64,000 bases of DNA, taken from assembly GCA_963783145.1 (NCBI GenBank), contig CAWAMM010000001.1, positions 496,001 to 560,000 on the forward strand, read 5' to 3'. Positions 1 to 8,610 of this stretch are shown here, piece after piece. This stretch comes from DATGKG01 sp963783145. GTDB taxonomy: Bacteria; Desulfobacterota; Binatia; Binatales; Binataceae. The notes under the pieces are model-generated. The model was not told the origin of the DNA, ran no database searches, and saw only the letters and a program-made list of their open reading frames with translations. How positions within the stretch are numbered: the first letter of the stretch is position 1; every line of letters begins with the position of its first letter. A program made the translations under genes and the position numbers.

Positions 1-705
1 AACTGGGTCGATGGTCAGGCGCCCGTCAGCTTTGAGCGCCTGTTTGAAGGCCTCGGCGGCGCCGGGTTTCAGCGCGATGTGCAGCGTGTTCGCGTTGAGG
101 GTCCAATGTTTTTCGACGCGGAGGTCCTCGTTGTCGGTCCAAATTTCCGATTCGCGCGCGCTGTCGGCGTCGGAAAATACTCCTACGATCTTCCAATCAT
201 GGCGGTCGTAGTGAAATTGCGTGCCGGGCGCGAGGTACGGATATCGGGCTGCGACCTTCTGCCCGATTACCCACTCATTGTTGCTACGGATCGGCCAGTG
301 CCCGCTCACCAGCCGCAGGTTGCGATGCACCCGGTAAGCGATCGGACTGACGCCGCGCAGCGTGACGAACTGTTTAAAGCGATTGTCGCGGCTGATATTG
401 ACGCCGACCAGCTCTTCCGGCGATATCAACGGCGCGCCATCGCCATCGATGGCGAGTTCCGGGCGTACGCGCAGGATTTCGTATTGACCGCGCCCGATGA
501 CGCTGGCGTTTTCCTGGGGTGCGCCGCGATTCAGCAGAATCCAATTGCGCTCCCCGCCGGCGCTCGCCAGGGTGTTGCGCAGTCCACCGATGAAGCCGAA
601 CAGGATCACGAAGATCATCGCTACCATGCCGACCCCGAGCATCGTCATCAGCGAGGTGGCGCGCCGCTCAAGCACGCTGCGCACGTTGTACCGGATAGGA
701 ATCAT
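1..705 (-). CDS. MacB/FtsX-type ABC transporter permease, 3' end cut by window edge
   Basis: The minus strand reads open from ATG at 705 to the first base, 235 codons without a stop. The protein begins MIPIRYNVRSVLERR. A hydrophobic segment follows at about residues 17-38, then a long soluble stretch containing VIGQKVAARYP and WKIVGVFSD. This matches the N-terminal helix plus periplasmic core of MacB/FtsX-superfamily permeases, which work with a separate ATPase to move lipids, peptides or lipoproteins. The three C-terminal helices and any ATPase lie outside the window. It follows lptG on the same strand after 72 bases, but the substrate cannot be inferred. The family call is fairly secure. 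Confidence 0.8.
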   Translation of the reverse strand, partial: MIPIRYNVRSVLERRATSLMTMLGVGMVAMIFVILFGFIGGLRNTLASAGGERNWILLNRGAPQENASVIGRGQYEILRVRPELAIDGDGAPLISPEELVGVNISRDNRFKQFVTLRGVSPIAYRVHRNLRLVSGHWPIRSNNEWVIGQKVAARYPYLAPGTQFHYDRHDWKIVGVFSDADSARESEIWTDNEDLRVEKHWTLNANTLHIALKPGAAEAFKQALKADGRLTIDPV

Positions 706-777
706 ACGGCTTAGACGATGAATTACATTGAAGCGACGCGCCCCGCCTCAGTCAATCTCTGCGTTGACTATCTGTGG

Positions 778-1875
778 CTAGCGCTCTTCGCCGAAGAGAA
801 AGATCCCGCCGGCAAGCATTGTAAACAGGAGATTCGGCGACCACGCCGCGAACCATGCGGGCATGAATCCCGAATGCCCGAGCGAGGTGGTCAGGCCAGC
901 CGCCAGCCAGTAGCCGAATCCGATCAGAATCGCGAGTCCGAAGCTGCGCCCCAGGCTCAGATGGCGCGGCAGTGGATCGAGGCTCAGAGAAATTCCGAGT
1001 GCGGCCATGATCAGACACGCCAGTGGCATCGCATATTTGAGATCGCGGTCGACCAGGTAGCCACCCGGATCAAGTCCCTTGCGCTTTAAATCGTGAATGT
1101 AGCGATTGAGCTCCCAGATGCTGAACTCCTCGGGCTCCAGACGCAGCAGTCCCAAATCCGCCGGCGTGATGTTGATGAGAAATCCCGGCGGCTCCGAGGA
1201 CGACACCTCGCCGCCCGACAATTTGTAACGAGTGACACCGAGCGGAATCCATTGGTGCCCGTTCCAGTGGGCGCCGTCGGCGTGAAAGATGTTGGTGAGC
1301 GCGTATTCGGGGTTGAGACGGTAGAGCGTGATACCTGCCAGTTCCAGCTTCTTGTGGTCGTAGCTATCGGCGGAAAGAAAACCGTCCCGCACCCGCATCC
1401 AGATATGCCGATTGGCGAAAACTCCTTCGAGCTGGCGGCCTTTAAGTTCGACCTCGAAGAGATATTTTGCTTCCCGCGTAGCGGCCGGAACCACGGTCTC
1501 GCTCAGAATAAATTGAAAACCCGAAATCAGGACGCCAAGCGCCAAAACTGGGATCATCATCTCGATCCTGCTGATGCCGAGTTGCTGGCATGCGAGGACT
1601 TCCCCGGTCCGATTGAGGAGCGCGAAGCCGAGCAGCACGCCCGCGAGGCATGCGATCGGCAGCAGTTGAGTCACGATCAGCGGAATCTTGAGCGCGAAGT
1701 ATTCCAGGCCGAGGGTCCCGAGGCCGCCGTGGTGTACCAACGTATCGAAGCGGTCGAAGAGGTCGCCGAGAAGATATGCCGCAGTGAACCCGGCCAGGCA
1801 CACCAGAAAGGGGCCGAAAAAGGTTCCCGCCAGGAACCGATCGACGGTCGGCGACAGGCGCGGCCGAATCGTCAT
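778..1875 (-). CDS. lptG: LPS export permease LptG
   Basis: This is a YjgP/YjgQ-family inner-membrane permease of 365 residues. With LptF and the ATPase LptB it extracts lipopolysaccharide from the inner membrane. Helices are predicted at about residues 17-40, 55-85, 90-120 and near the C terminus (about 280-365), around a periplasmic beta-jellyroll domain containing NIFHADGAHWNG. ATG at 1875 is chosen because it overlaps the upstream TGA in a four-base ATGA, implying translational coupling; the frame extends 14 codons further up. It is called LptG rather than LptF because it is the downstream partner of the pair. Confidence 0.9.
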   Translation of the reverse strand: MTIRPRLSPTVDRFLAGTFFGPFLVCLAGFTAAYLLGDLFDRFDTLVHHGGLGTLGLEYFALKIPLIVTQLLPIACLAGVLLGFALLNRTGEVLACQQLGISRIEMMIPVLALGVLISGFQFILSETVVPAATREAKYLFEVELKGRQLEGVFANRHIWMRVRDGFLSADSYDHKKLELAGITLYRLNPEYALTNIFHADGAHWNGHQWIPLGVTRYKLSGGEVSSSEPPGFLINITPADLGLLRLEPEEFSIWELNRYIHDLKRKGLDPGGYLVDRDLKYAMPLACLIMAALGISLSLDPLPRHLSLGRSFGLAILIGFGYWLAAGLTTSLGHSGFMPAWFAAWSPNLLFTMLAGGIFLFGEER

Positions 1876-3050
1876 GCCGCGCCTCGTGAACGTTCGAAGC
1901 GTTCGATCATATCCCACACGATATCGCCGGGACCGCGACCCTCGTTGCCGCGATCCTCGGCGGCACGGATGAAGAGCCAGATCCCGAGCGCGACGAATAC
2001 GACATCGGGAATCGCCATCGCAATGAAGGCGTTAAGGACGCCGCGCTCACCCAGCGTCTGTCCCACCCGCATCAGCGAATAGTAAAAGAAAAACAACGCG
2101 ACGCTCACGCCGAAGCGTTCCGATTGCCCTCCGCGCGCGGGTTTGAGGCCCAGCGATACTCCGAGCAACGCGAACAACAGCGTCGCAACCGGGATCATGT
2201 ATTTGCGGGCGAGCTCGGTCTCGGCTTCGTAGTTGCGCTTGCCCGAGGTGCGCCCATCGCGAATGGTGGCCATCAGCGTCGGGTAGGACATCTCATCCGG
2301 CGAGAGCCAGGTCGCGCCGAAGGCTTCGCTGGGCATGATCGCGAGGTCATAGGTATTGAAGCTGGTCACGTGCGAGGCATTGGTCTTCGGGTCGACGCCG
2401 AAAATGGAGCCGTCGAACAGACGCAGAGTCAACTGGTTTCTTTCCTCATCCGGCAACAAGGTTCCCCGTCGCGCGATGATGGTGTTTTGCTGATCGGGGG
2501 TCCGCGCGTCCGAGATCATCACGCCCTGCAAGCCGTCCGCCCCTTCCGATACCTTGTCGACGTACACCACCATCCCCTTGAACCCGCTGTTGAAGACCTT
2601 CTCTTTCAGGACCGACGACACTCGCGTCCGCGTCAGGTAGAACAGCCGATGCTCCAGGCTGATGTTGGCCCACGGGCGGATCGAAAATGCGAACCAGCTC
2701 GATAACAGGTACACCACGAACGCCACCATCATTACCGGAATCGCGATGCGATACAGGCTGACCCCGCAGGCACGGGCCGCGATCATCTCCCGGTCCCCTG
2801 ACATCCTGCCGAACCCGAGCAGCACGCCCAGCAGGACCGCCATCGGGAACGTTAGCTCGAGGAAGGCCGGCATGATGAACGCCATCAGCCCCATCACCTC
2901 GGGCACCGAGACGCCATGATTGACCACCATGTCGGTCAGCTTCAGCAGCTTGCCGGTCACCAAGGCGAAGGTGAGCAGCGCGACGCCCATACCGAAAGGT
3001 GCGAGCACTTCACGCGCGACGTAGCGATCGAGAGTGGTGATTCTTGGCAT
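1872..3050 (-). CDS. lptF: LPS export permease LptF
   Basis: This 392-residue YjgP/YjgQ-family protein forms the LptB2FG exporter with its neighbour. The N-terminal LDRYVAREVLAPFGMGVALL is typical of LptF. A periplasmic domain occupies about residues 130-265 and paired C-terminal helices include MIPVATLLFALLGVSLGL. ATG at 3050 gives MPRITTLDRY; an in-frame TTG at 3062 is the alternative. It is divergent from rlmB, so promoters for both should lie in 3051-3159. Its stop overlaps the lptG start. Confidence 0.9.
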   Translation of the reverse strand: MPRITTLDRYVAREVLAPFGMGVALLTFALVTGKLLKLTDMVVNHGVSVPEVMGLMAFIMPAFLELTFPMAVLLGVLLGFGRMSGDREMIAARACGVSLYRIAIPVMMVAFVVYLLSSWFAFSIRPWANISLEHRLFYLTRTRVSSVLKEKVFNSGFKGMVVYVDKVSEGADGLQGVMISDARTPDQQNTIIARRGTLLPDEERNQLTLRLFDGSIFGVDPKTNASHVTSFNTYDLAIMPSEAFGATWLSPDEMSYPTLMATIRDGRTSGKRNYEAETELARKYMIPVATLLFALLGVSLGLKPARGGQSERFGVSVALFFFYYSLMRVGQTLGERGVLNAFIAMAIPDVVFVALGIWLFIRAAEDRGNEGRGPGDIVWDMIERFERSRGAA

Positions 3051-3159
3051 CGAGGCTTTCAAGTTTATGCATTCGAGACGAACGCACCAAGCTGGAAGGA
3101 TGGAAGCCTGGCCTCAAATGTCTTTGCGGCGAATCTTTTTCTGATAACATTTCTGCGCA

Positions 3160-4071
3160 ATGAAGAATCGCGGTGACAGAGGACGCCCAAGGTTTCGTGA
3201 CGATCGCCGCGGCCCCCAGCGGCGCGACGATGGCCGGGGTGCGCCGCCAAATCCGCGCGAGGGCGATCGCAATCAACATCCCGCGGGTCATCCGGCCCGA
3301 CATCCCGAGCATCATGAGGCGACGCGCACCGACCTGGTGTTCGGCGTCGAGCCGGTCCGCGAATTGATTGCGGCCGCGCCGGGTAGCATCCGCACGCTCT
3401 ATGTTCGAACTGGCGATGGCCAGCGCTTTGAAGAAGAGATGGATGCCGTGCGGATCGCGGGTGGGCAGGTCGCCTTCGCCGAGGAGGCCGAGATTTCGCG
3501 CAACTGCGGGCGCGATGCGCGTCATCAGGGGATTGCTGCGGTCGTACGCGAGTACGCCTACACCGAGCTCGAAGACATGCTAGAGGCGCGGCCCGATCCC
3601 ATCGTGCTCATCGATGGTGTGACCGACCCACGCAACCTCGGCGCAATATTGCGTTCCGTGGAAGGCGCCGGGGTCGGCAATATCGTGATTGCGAAGGATC
3701 ATACGGTCGGCATGACCTCGGCGGCGATTAAATCGTCGGCGGGCGCCTGGATTCATCTCAAAATCGCGCGATGCGGCAATGTCGCGCGTCTCCTCGAGGA
3801 TCTAAAGGAGGCGGGCTATTGGATCGCAGCGCTGGTGCCGGGCGGCAACGTCTCGATCTATGACCTCGATGTGACCAGCAAACTCGCCATCGTGATTGGT
3901 TCCGAAGGCAAAGGCGTACGCGAGATCATCAAGAAGACCACCGACTACCTGGTGGACATTCCGATGCGAGGCAAGGTTGGGTCGCTGAATGTTTCGGTCG
4001 CCACGGGGATTGCCCTCTACGAGATCGCGCGCCGCCGCTCGGTCCGGCTGTCATCCTCTGCATTGGGCTAG
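3160..4071 (+). CDS. rlmB: 23S rRNA 2'-O-ribose methyltransferase, RlmB/TrmH family
   Basis: This SPOUT-class, SAM-dependent methyltransferase is expected to methylate a guanosine 2'-OH in 23S rRNA. The first 55 or so residues are an Arg/Gly/Pro/His-rich disordered extension. A substrate-binding domain (VFGVEPVRELI) and the knotted catalytic domain follow. The three SPOUT motifs are visible: NLGAILRSVEGAG, IVIGSEGKGV and PMRGKVGSLNVSVATGIALYE. The length of 303 residues exceeds the usual 240-250 because of the basic extension, which may bind RNA. It is monocistronic, and the exact target base is inferred. Confidence 0.88.
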   Translation: MKNRGDRGRPRFRDDRRGPQRRDDGRGAPPNPREGDRNQHPAGHPARHPEHHEATRTDLVFGVEPVRELIAAAPGSIRTLYVRTGDGQRFEEEMDAVRIAGGQVAFAEEAEISRNCGRDARHQGIAAVVREYAYTELEDMLEARPDPIVLIDGVTDPRNLGAILRSVEGAGVGNIVIAKDHTVGMTSAAIKSSAGAWIHLKIARCGNVARLLEDLKEAGYWIAALVPGGNVSIYDLDVTSKLAIVIGSEGKGVREIIKKTTDYLVDIPMRGKVGSLNVSVATGIALYEIARRRSVRLSSSALG

Positions 4072-4159
4072 CCACGCGCCTGTTAGCCCTCCCCAATCGT
4101 CAAAATGACCTGGCGAGAAGGCTCATAGTTATCTTCAGCGACGCCGAAAGGCGCGATCA

Positions 4160-4188
4160 TTGCTAGAGTTTTGATCAGCTTCTAGATA
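4160..4188 (+). promoter_or_regulatory. Predicted sigma-70-type promoter of the kai operon
   Basis: TTGCTA at 4160-4165 is followed after 17 bases by TAGATA at 4183-4188. It is the best promoter-like pair in the 245-base gap before kaiC and would give a leader of about 120 bases. AAGGAG at 4283-4288 lies too far from the ATG at 4317 to serve as its ribosome binding site. Confidence 0.45.
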
Positions 4189-4316
4189 CCTTTGCTCACT
4201 GAGCCGATGCTCGTGAAACCGTACGAGGTCGGCAGCCGAGACACATTTCCGGCCACTATCCGCTCGGTATCATCGATTTTGTAAGGAGCTCAACAAGGCC
4301 GTCAGGTCGGGTCCCA

Positions 4317-6092
4317 ATGAAGAGAGCGTCCAAATCCTCCTCTATCGCTCCCAAGCACAACCCTCCGGTTCAACTCGCGGCCATATCGCAGAGTCCTCGC
4401 CTCGAAAAAGCGCTAACCGGTATCGATGGCTTCGACGAGATTACCTTAGGCGGGCTACCTCGCGGACGCGCATCCCTGATATGCGGCAGCGCCGGATGCG
4501 GCAAGACCCTGTTCGCGACCGAATTCCTGGTCAATGGCGCAAGGAAGTTTTCCGAGCCGGGCGTGTTGATGGCCTTCGAGGAGACCAGCGACGAGCTGGT
4601 CGTTAACGCGGCCTCGCTGAAGTTCGACCTCGACGACCTGGTCCGCAAAGGACTGCTTGTCATCGATAATGTCCAGATCGATCCCCATGAGATAGCGGAG
4701 ACCGGGGAGTACGATTTGGAGGGGCTCTTCATCCGCCTGCGGCACGCGATCGAGACCGTCGGCGCGCGGCGCGTGGTCCTGGACACCATTGAGACGTTGT
4801 TCTCAGGCTTCGCCAACGAGGGACTACTACGCAGCGAGATTCGCCGCCTGTTCCAGTTCCTCAAGTCATTCGGCGTTACCGCGATCGTCACCGGCGAGCG
4901 CGGGGAGAAATCGCTGACCCGCTTCGGCCTCGAGGAATATGTCGCTGATTGCGTGATTCTGCTCGACCATCGCATCACGGACCAGGTCTCCACCCGTCGC
5001 CTGCGCGTAATCAAGTATCGAGGCAGCACGCACGGATCCAACGAATATCCGTTTCTTATCGATGAACACGGATTTTCGGTTCTGCCAATCACCTCGGTGG
5101 GCCTACGGCATAAGGTCTCAAGCGAGATAATCAGTACCGGGGTGCACGACCTCGATCTGATGCTGGGCGCCGGTGGCCTCTATCGCGGCAGCACCGTGAT
5201 GCTCTCGGGCACTGCGGGAACCGGCAAGACCAGCCTGGCGAGCGCGCTCGCGCGGGCGACCAGCGAACGTGGCGAGCGGGTATTGTATTTCGCCTTCGAA
5301 GAATCGGCCGAGCAGATCATTCGCAATATGAATTCGATCGGGATCGATCTGCGTCCCTTTGTAGAGAACGGATTACTCAAGATCATCGCGCAGCGTCCGT
5401 TCCTGCATGGCCTCGAAATGCATCTGGTCGCGATGCATAAAGAAGTCGAGCGCTCCAATCCGAGTATGGTAATCGTCGACCCGATCAGTAATTTCGCCGG
5501 CAGCGGCAACCTTCGCGACGTAAATGCGGTGCTGATCCGGCTCATCGATTTTCTCAAAAGCCGCGCCATCACATCCTTCATGACTTTTTTGACCGAAAAC
5601 GGGGGCCGGCTCGAAGCCACCGATATCGGCATTTCCTCGATCGTCGACGTGTGGCTGATGGTGCGCGACATCGAGCTTTCCGGCGAACGCAACCGCGGAC
5701 TTTACGTACTCAAGGCCCGCGGCATGAGCCATTCCAACCAGATTCGCGAATTCCTGCTTACCTCGGACGGTATCAAGCTGGTCGACATCTATCTCGGTCC
5801 GGCCGGGATGCTGACCGGATCAGCGCGCGTCGCGCAGGAATCCATGGAACGTGAGGCGGCCCTTCGGCGCAAAGACGATACCCGGCGCAAGCTCGCGGAG
5901 TTGGAGCGCAAGCGGGTGGCGATGGAGGCGCGCATCGCCGAGCTGAAAGCCGATTTCGAGGCCGATGAAACCGAACTGCGCCAGGCCCTCGCGATGGAAG
6001 CGGAGCGCGACCAACGAATCATCGATGAGCGATCCGAGATGTCGCGCAGCCGCAAATCGAATCGAATCGCAGCGACGCGGAGCGAAGAGTGA
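4317..6092 (+). CDS. kaiC: KaiC-family double-domain RecA-like ATPase
   Basis: The 591-residue protein has two tandem KaiC domains. CI (about 30-260) carries Walker A GSAGCGKT at 57-64, the catalytic Glu pair E88-E89 and Walker B VVLDT at 153-157. CII (about 268-505) carries GTAGTGKT at 298-305, E328-E329 and VIVDP at 385-389. The autophosphorylation site, Ser-Thr in cyanobacterial KaiC, reads GISSIVD here, so both phospho-acceptors are Ser (S440, S441). A basic and acidic coiled coil follows at about 510-575, replacing the cyanobacterial KaiA-binding tail. It heads a five-gene operon and its stop overlaps the GTG of the first kaiB. A clock, timer or stress-signalling role is inferred; the family is secure. 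Confidence 0.95.
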   Translation: MKRASKSSSIAPKHNPPVQLAAISQSPRLEKALTGIDGFDEITLGGLPRGRASLICGSAGCGKTLFATEFLVNGARKFSEPGVLMAFEETSDELVVNAASLKFDLDDLVRKGLLVIDNVQIDPHEIAETGEYDLEGLFIRLRHAIETVGARRVVLDTIETLFSGFANEGLLRSEIRRLFQFLKSFGVTAIVTGERGEKSLTRFGLEEYVADCVILLDHRITDQVSTRRLRVIKYRGSTHGSNEYPFLIDEHGFSVLPITSVGLRHKVSSEIISTGVHDLDLMLGAGGLYRGSTVMLSGTAGTGKTSLASALARATSERGERVLYFAFEESAEQIIRNMNSIGIDLRPFVENGLLKIIAQRPFLHGLEMHLVAMHKEVERSNPSMVIVDPISNFAGSGNLRDVNAVLIRLIDFLKSRAITSFMTFLTENGGRLEATDIGISSIVDVWLMVRDIELSGERNRGLYVLKARGMSHSNQIREFLLTSDGIKLVDIYLGPAGMLTGSARVAQESMEREAALRRKDDTRRKLAELERKRVAMEARIAELKADFEADETELRQALAMEAERDQRIIDERSEMSRSRKSNRIAATRSEE

Positions 6093-6463
6093 AGAAGAAA
6101 AGCATCTCGCGCAAGCCGCCTGCGCGCGCCGGGGATGCCAAAAAATCGCGCCCGGAAAAAGAGGCTCCAGGTCGCCGCGACGGGAACCAGGAATTCTGGG
6201 CGATGCGGCTTTACGTGGCGGGGCAGTCTTCGCGCTCGACCGCCGCGATCGCCAATCTGCGCCGCATTTGCGATCAGCACATCCCGGGCCGCTATGAAGT
6301 CCAGATCATCGACCTGTTGCGCAACCCCGAGCTTGCGAAAGACGATCAGATCGTCGCCATTCCGACCCTGATCAAAAAGATGCCGGTTCCGATTCGCCGG
6401 ATCATCGGCGATCTGTCGCAAACCGAGCGCGTGGTAGTCAGCCTCGAACTGAGAGATAATTAA
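6089..6463 (+). CDS. kaiB: KaiB-like protein 1
   Basis: This is a KaiB-family protein, a thioredoxin-like fold that binds KaiC CI and can switch fold. The core runs from MRLYVAGQSSRSTAAI (about residue 39) through YEVQIIDLLRNPELA to AIPTLIKKMPVPIRRIIGDLS. The GTG start overlaps the kaiC stop (GTGA), implying coupling. The first 38 residues are a Lys/Arg/Pro-rich tail absent from cyanobacterial KaiB of about 100 residues. A later start near residue 39 would lose the overlap, so the long form is preferred. Paired with a second kaiB 15 bases downstream. Confidence 0.92.
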   Translation: MKKKSISRKPPARAGDAKKSRPEKEAPGRRDGNQEFWAMRLYVAGQSSRSTAAIANLRRICDQHIPGRYEVQIIDLLRNPELAKDDQIVAIPTLIKKMPVPIRRIIGDLSQTERVVVSLELRDN

Positions 6464-6477
6464 TTCCGAGGCGCCTC

Positions 6478-6813
6478 ATGGGAAACCTGCGCAAACTTCG
6501 CCCACCAAGAAAGTCTCGACCGGCTCCGACCGGCGCCAACTATGTGTTGCGCCTATTCACCACCGGCACCACTCCGCGATCGACCCGCGCGATCCAGAAT
6601 CTGCGCGCTATCTGCGAGGCGATGCTCAAGGGTCGCTATCAGCTCGAAGTAGTTGATATCTATCAAGAACCCGGCCGTGCCAGCGAAGCCGATATCATCG
6701 CGGCGCCCACTCTGATCAAGGAAGAACCGGAGCCCAAGCGCCGGATGGTCGGCGATCTGTCGGACCGCGTCAAAGTTATCTCCAACCTCGCCATCGCGAT
6801 GCCGACCAAATGA
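6478..6813 (+). CDS. kaiB: KaiB-like protein 2
   Basis: This second KaiB-family protein has 111 residues, with a core of YVLRLFTTGTTPRSTRAI, LEVVDIYQEPGRAS and AAPTLIKEEPEPKRRMVGDLS. It differs from the first copy across most of its length, so it is an old paralogue and not a recent duplicate. The last four bases (ATGA) overlap the histidine kinase start. In other bacteria paired KaiB proteins may have separate roles, one binding KaiC and one a kinase, in the manner of cyanobacterial SasA. That division is inference here. Confidence 0.92.
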   Translation: MGNLRKLRPPRKSRPAPTGANYVLRLFTTGTTPRSTRAIQNLRAICEAMLKGRYQLEVVDIYQEPGRASEADIIAAPTLIKEEPEPKRRMVGDLSDRVKVISNLAIAMPTK

Positions 6814-8027
6814 AAGCACAACCTTCGCCGATAAGATTTGAACTGGATCAACTCCGGCAGCGCCTGCAGGAAGCGGAGGAGACCCTGGAGGCCATTCGTT
6901 CGGGCGAAGTCGATGCGCTGGTGGTGGCCGGACCCGCAGGCGAACGCGTCTTCACCTTGCGCGGCGCGGAGCATCCTTATCGGGTGATGGTGGAGTCGAT
7001 GAACGAGGGTGCGGTGTCACTATCGGTCGACGGCACCATCCTGTACTGCAACGGAGCGTTTGCCGCGATGGTCGACCAGCCGCTTGATCATGTGATGGGT
7101 CATAAGTTGGGCGAATTCGCAACCGTGCAAGAACAGGCTCACCTGGCCGATCTCATCGAGCGTGGCCATTCATCCGCGATCCGCTCTGAGATGTCCCTGG
7201 TCACATCGGCAGGCGCGGAATTGCCCACCCAGATCTCGCTCAATCCGGTTACGATGGACGACAACGAGGTGATCGGAGTCGTGGTCACAGATCTCAGTGA
7301 GCGGCGGCGCAAGGAACAAGCCCAGGAAGCGGTGCGCCTGCGCGACGAGTTCCTCTCGATCGCCTCGCACGAGCTGCGTACCCCGCTCAGTACGCTCATC
7401 CTGCACCTGGGGTTGCTGGAGCGTTTGACCAACAGAGCCGATCCGCCGCGCCTGGAACAGAACATCCGCAAGGCCAAGGACCAGGCCGACCGGATGACAG
7501 AGCTGATTAACCGGCTGCTCGATGTGACGCGGATTGCGAGCGGAAGGCTGGAACTGGAACTCGCACCACACGACCTCGGCGAGATCATCGTGGGGATCGT
7601 TCAACAGGTTTCCGAGGAAGCAACACGTGCGGCCTGCGAGTTTCACCTCGCGATCGAAGAGGGTGTGGTGGCCCGATGTGATCGCTTCCGGCTTGAACAG
7701 GCGATCGTCAATGTCATTTCGAACGCGCTGAAGTATGCGCCGGGTCATCCGATATCGGTCACGCTCGAACGCCGCGGCGCGGAAGCATTTCTGATGATCG
7801 AGGATCGAGGTATTGGAATCGAACCGGATGCTCTCAAACGCATCTTCAACCGTTTTGAACGCGCGTCTTCGGCCGTTCCCCAGACGGGCGGGTTAGGTCT
7901 CGGTCTGTATATCGCCAGGGAAATCGTGACCCAGCACCAAGGGTCCATCCGCGCCGAGCGCCGTCGTGGCGGCGGTTCGCGTTTCAGCATCATTCTTCCG
8001 CTGTCGGCTAGTCCGCCGACCGAATAA
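6810..8027 (+). CDS. PAS-domain sensor histidine kinase of the Kai cluster
   Basis: The 405-residue kinase has no membrane segment and so is probably cytoplasmic. An N-terminal coiled coil (9-30) leads into a PAS domain at about 55-165, then a HisKA dimerisation domain whose H-box SHELRTPLS places the phospho-acceptor at H187. The HATPase domain (about 285-400) has N-box NVISNALKYAP, G1 DRGIGIE and G2 GGLGLGLYIA. All catalytic motifs are intact. It starts inside the kaiB2 stop codon and is followed by a receiver gene, so KaiB/KaiC state is probably read out through this phosphorelay; that is inference from context. It lacks a KaiB-like sensor domain, unlike cyanobacterial SasA. Confidence 0.92.
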   Translation: MKAQPSPIRFELDQLRQRLQEAEETLEAIRSGEVDALVVAGPAGERVFTLRGAEHPYRVMVESMNEGAVSLSVDGTILYCNGAFAAMVDQPLDHVMGHKLGEFATVQEQAHLADLIERGHSSAIRSEMSLVTSAGAELPTQISLNPVTMDDNEVIGVVVTDLSERRRKEQAQEAVRLRDEFLSIASHELRTPLSTLILHLGLLERLTNRADPPRLEQNIRKAKDQADRMTELINRLLDVTRIASGRLELELAPHDLGEIIVGIVQQVSEEATRAACEFHLAIEEGVVARCDRFRLEQAIVNVISNALKYAPGHPISVTLERRGAEAFLMIEDRGIGIEPDALKRIFNRFERASSAVPQTGGLGLGLYIAREIVTQHQGSIRAERRRGGGSRFSIILPLSASPPTE

Positions 8028-8048
8028 GACCCCACCCCATTCTCTTTT

Positions 8049-8417
8049 GTGCCTCGATCACCTCAAATCCTCCTGATCGAAGACGACCCCGATCTCGCCG
8101 AGGTTCTGGTCGACGTTTTACAGATGGAAGGCTATGTCGTTTCGCACGCCGCGGATGGAAGAACCGCGCTGGCGATGCTCGCTGATCCCAAGCTGCCTGA
8201 TCTCATCCTGCTCGACCTGATGATGCCGCACATGAACGGGTGGGAATTTCGCGAGGCGCAGCTTCGCAATGCGCGCCTGGCGCAAATTCCGGTAGTGGTA
8301 CTTAGCGCGACCGGCGAACGCTCGCGTCCCATCGATGCTGCCCTGATACTGCGTAAGCCGGTTACCCTCGAGAACCTGCTCTGCGCGGTCAAGCAGTTCA
8401 TAGAACCGGCGCAATAA
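8049..8417 (+). CDS. Single-domain response regulator (receiver only)
   Basis: The 122-residue CheY-like receiver has the acidic pocket at E11-D12-D13, phospho-acceptor D56 in LILLDLMMP, and the conserved Lys in LRKP at K103. It has no output domain, so it must act by protein contact or as a phosphate shuttle. GTG at 8049 is the only start that keeps the first beta strand (PQILLIEDD). It lies 21 bases after the kinase and is the last gene of the Kai operon. Its partner beyond the adjacent kinase is unknown. Confidence 0.92.
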   Translation: MPRSPQILLIEDDPDLAEVLVDVLQMEGYVVSHAADGRTALAMLADPKLPDLILLDLMMPHMNGWEFREAQLRNARLAQIPVVVLSATGERSRPIDAALILRKPVTLENLLCAVKQFIEPAQ

Positions 8418-8517
8418 TCGCGTCTCGCTTCAGGCGTCGCGGGCCGACCTAACCAGCGCACTCAGACATCGATCAAGTTAAATTTGACTAAAATAATGTC
8501 TGGATGGGTGAAATCGC

Positions 8518-8547
8518 TTGCTACAGCATCGACCGTTGATCTATACG
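8518..8547 (+). promoter_or_regulatory. Predicted promoter of the first Gly-Gly small peptide gene
   Basis: TTGCTA at 8518-8523 and TATACG at 8542-8547 are 18 bases apart. The -10 and following bases (CTATAC, then ATTGTAGGA) closely match the region upstream of the paralogous gene at 14852, so the site is conserved between the two copies. Confidence 0.55.
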
Positions 8548-8610
8548 GATTGTAGGACGCCGCAAGGCGAATAAAAGAGCGACGCGCATCGCGCCGCGAA
8601 GGAAAAGCAT

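Noticed and set aside
1093..2082. 329-codon plus-strand frame over lptF/lptG
   Set aside because: It is antisense to two well-supported membrane proteins, with charged, repeat-free sequence of no known type.
4283..4288. AAGGAG as ribosome binding site for kaiC
   Set aside because: It lies 28 bases from the ATG, and no alternative in-frame start sits at the right distance.
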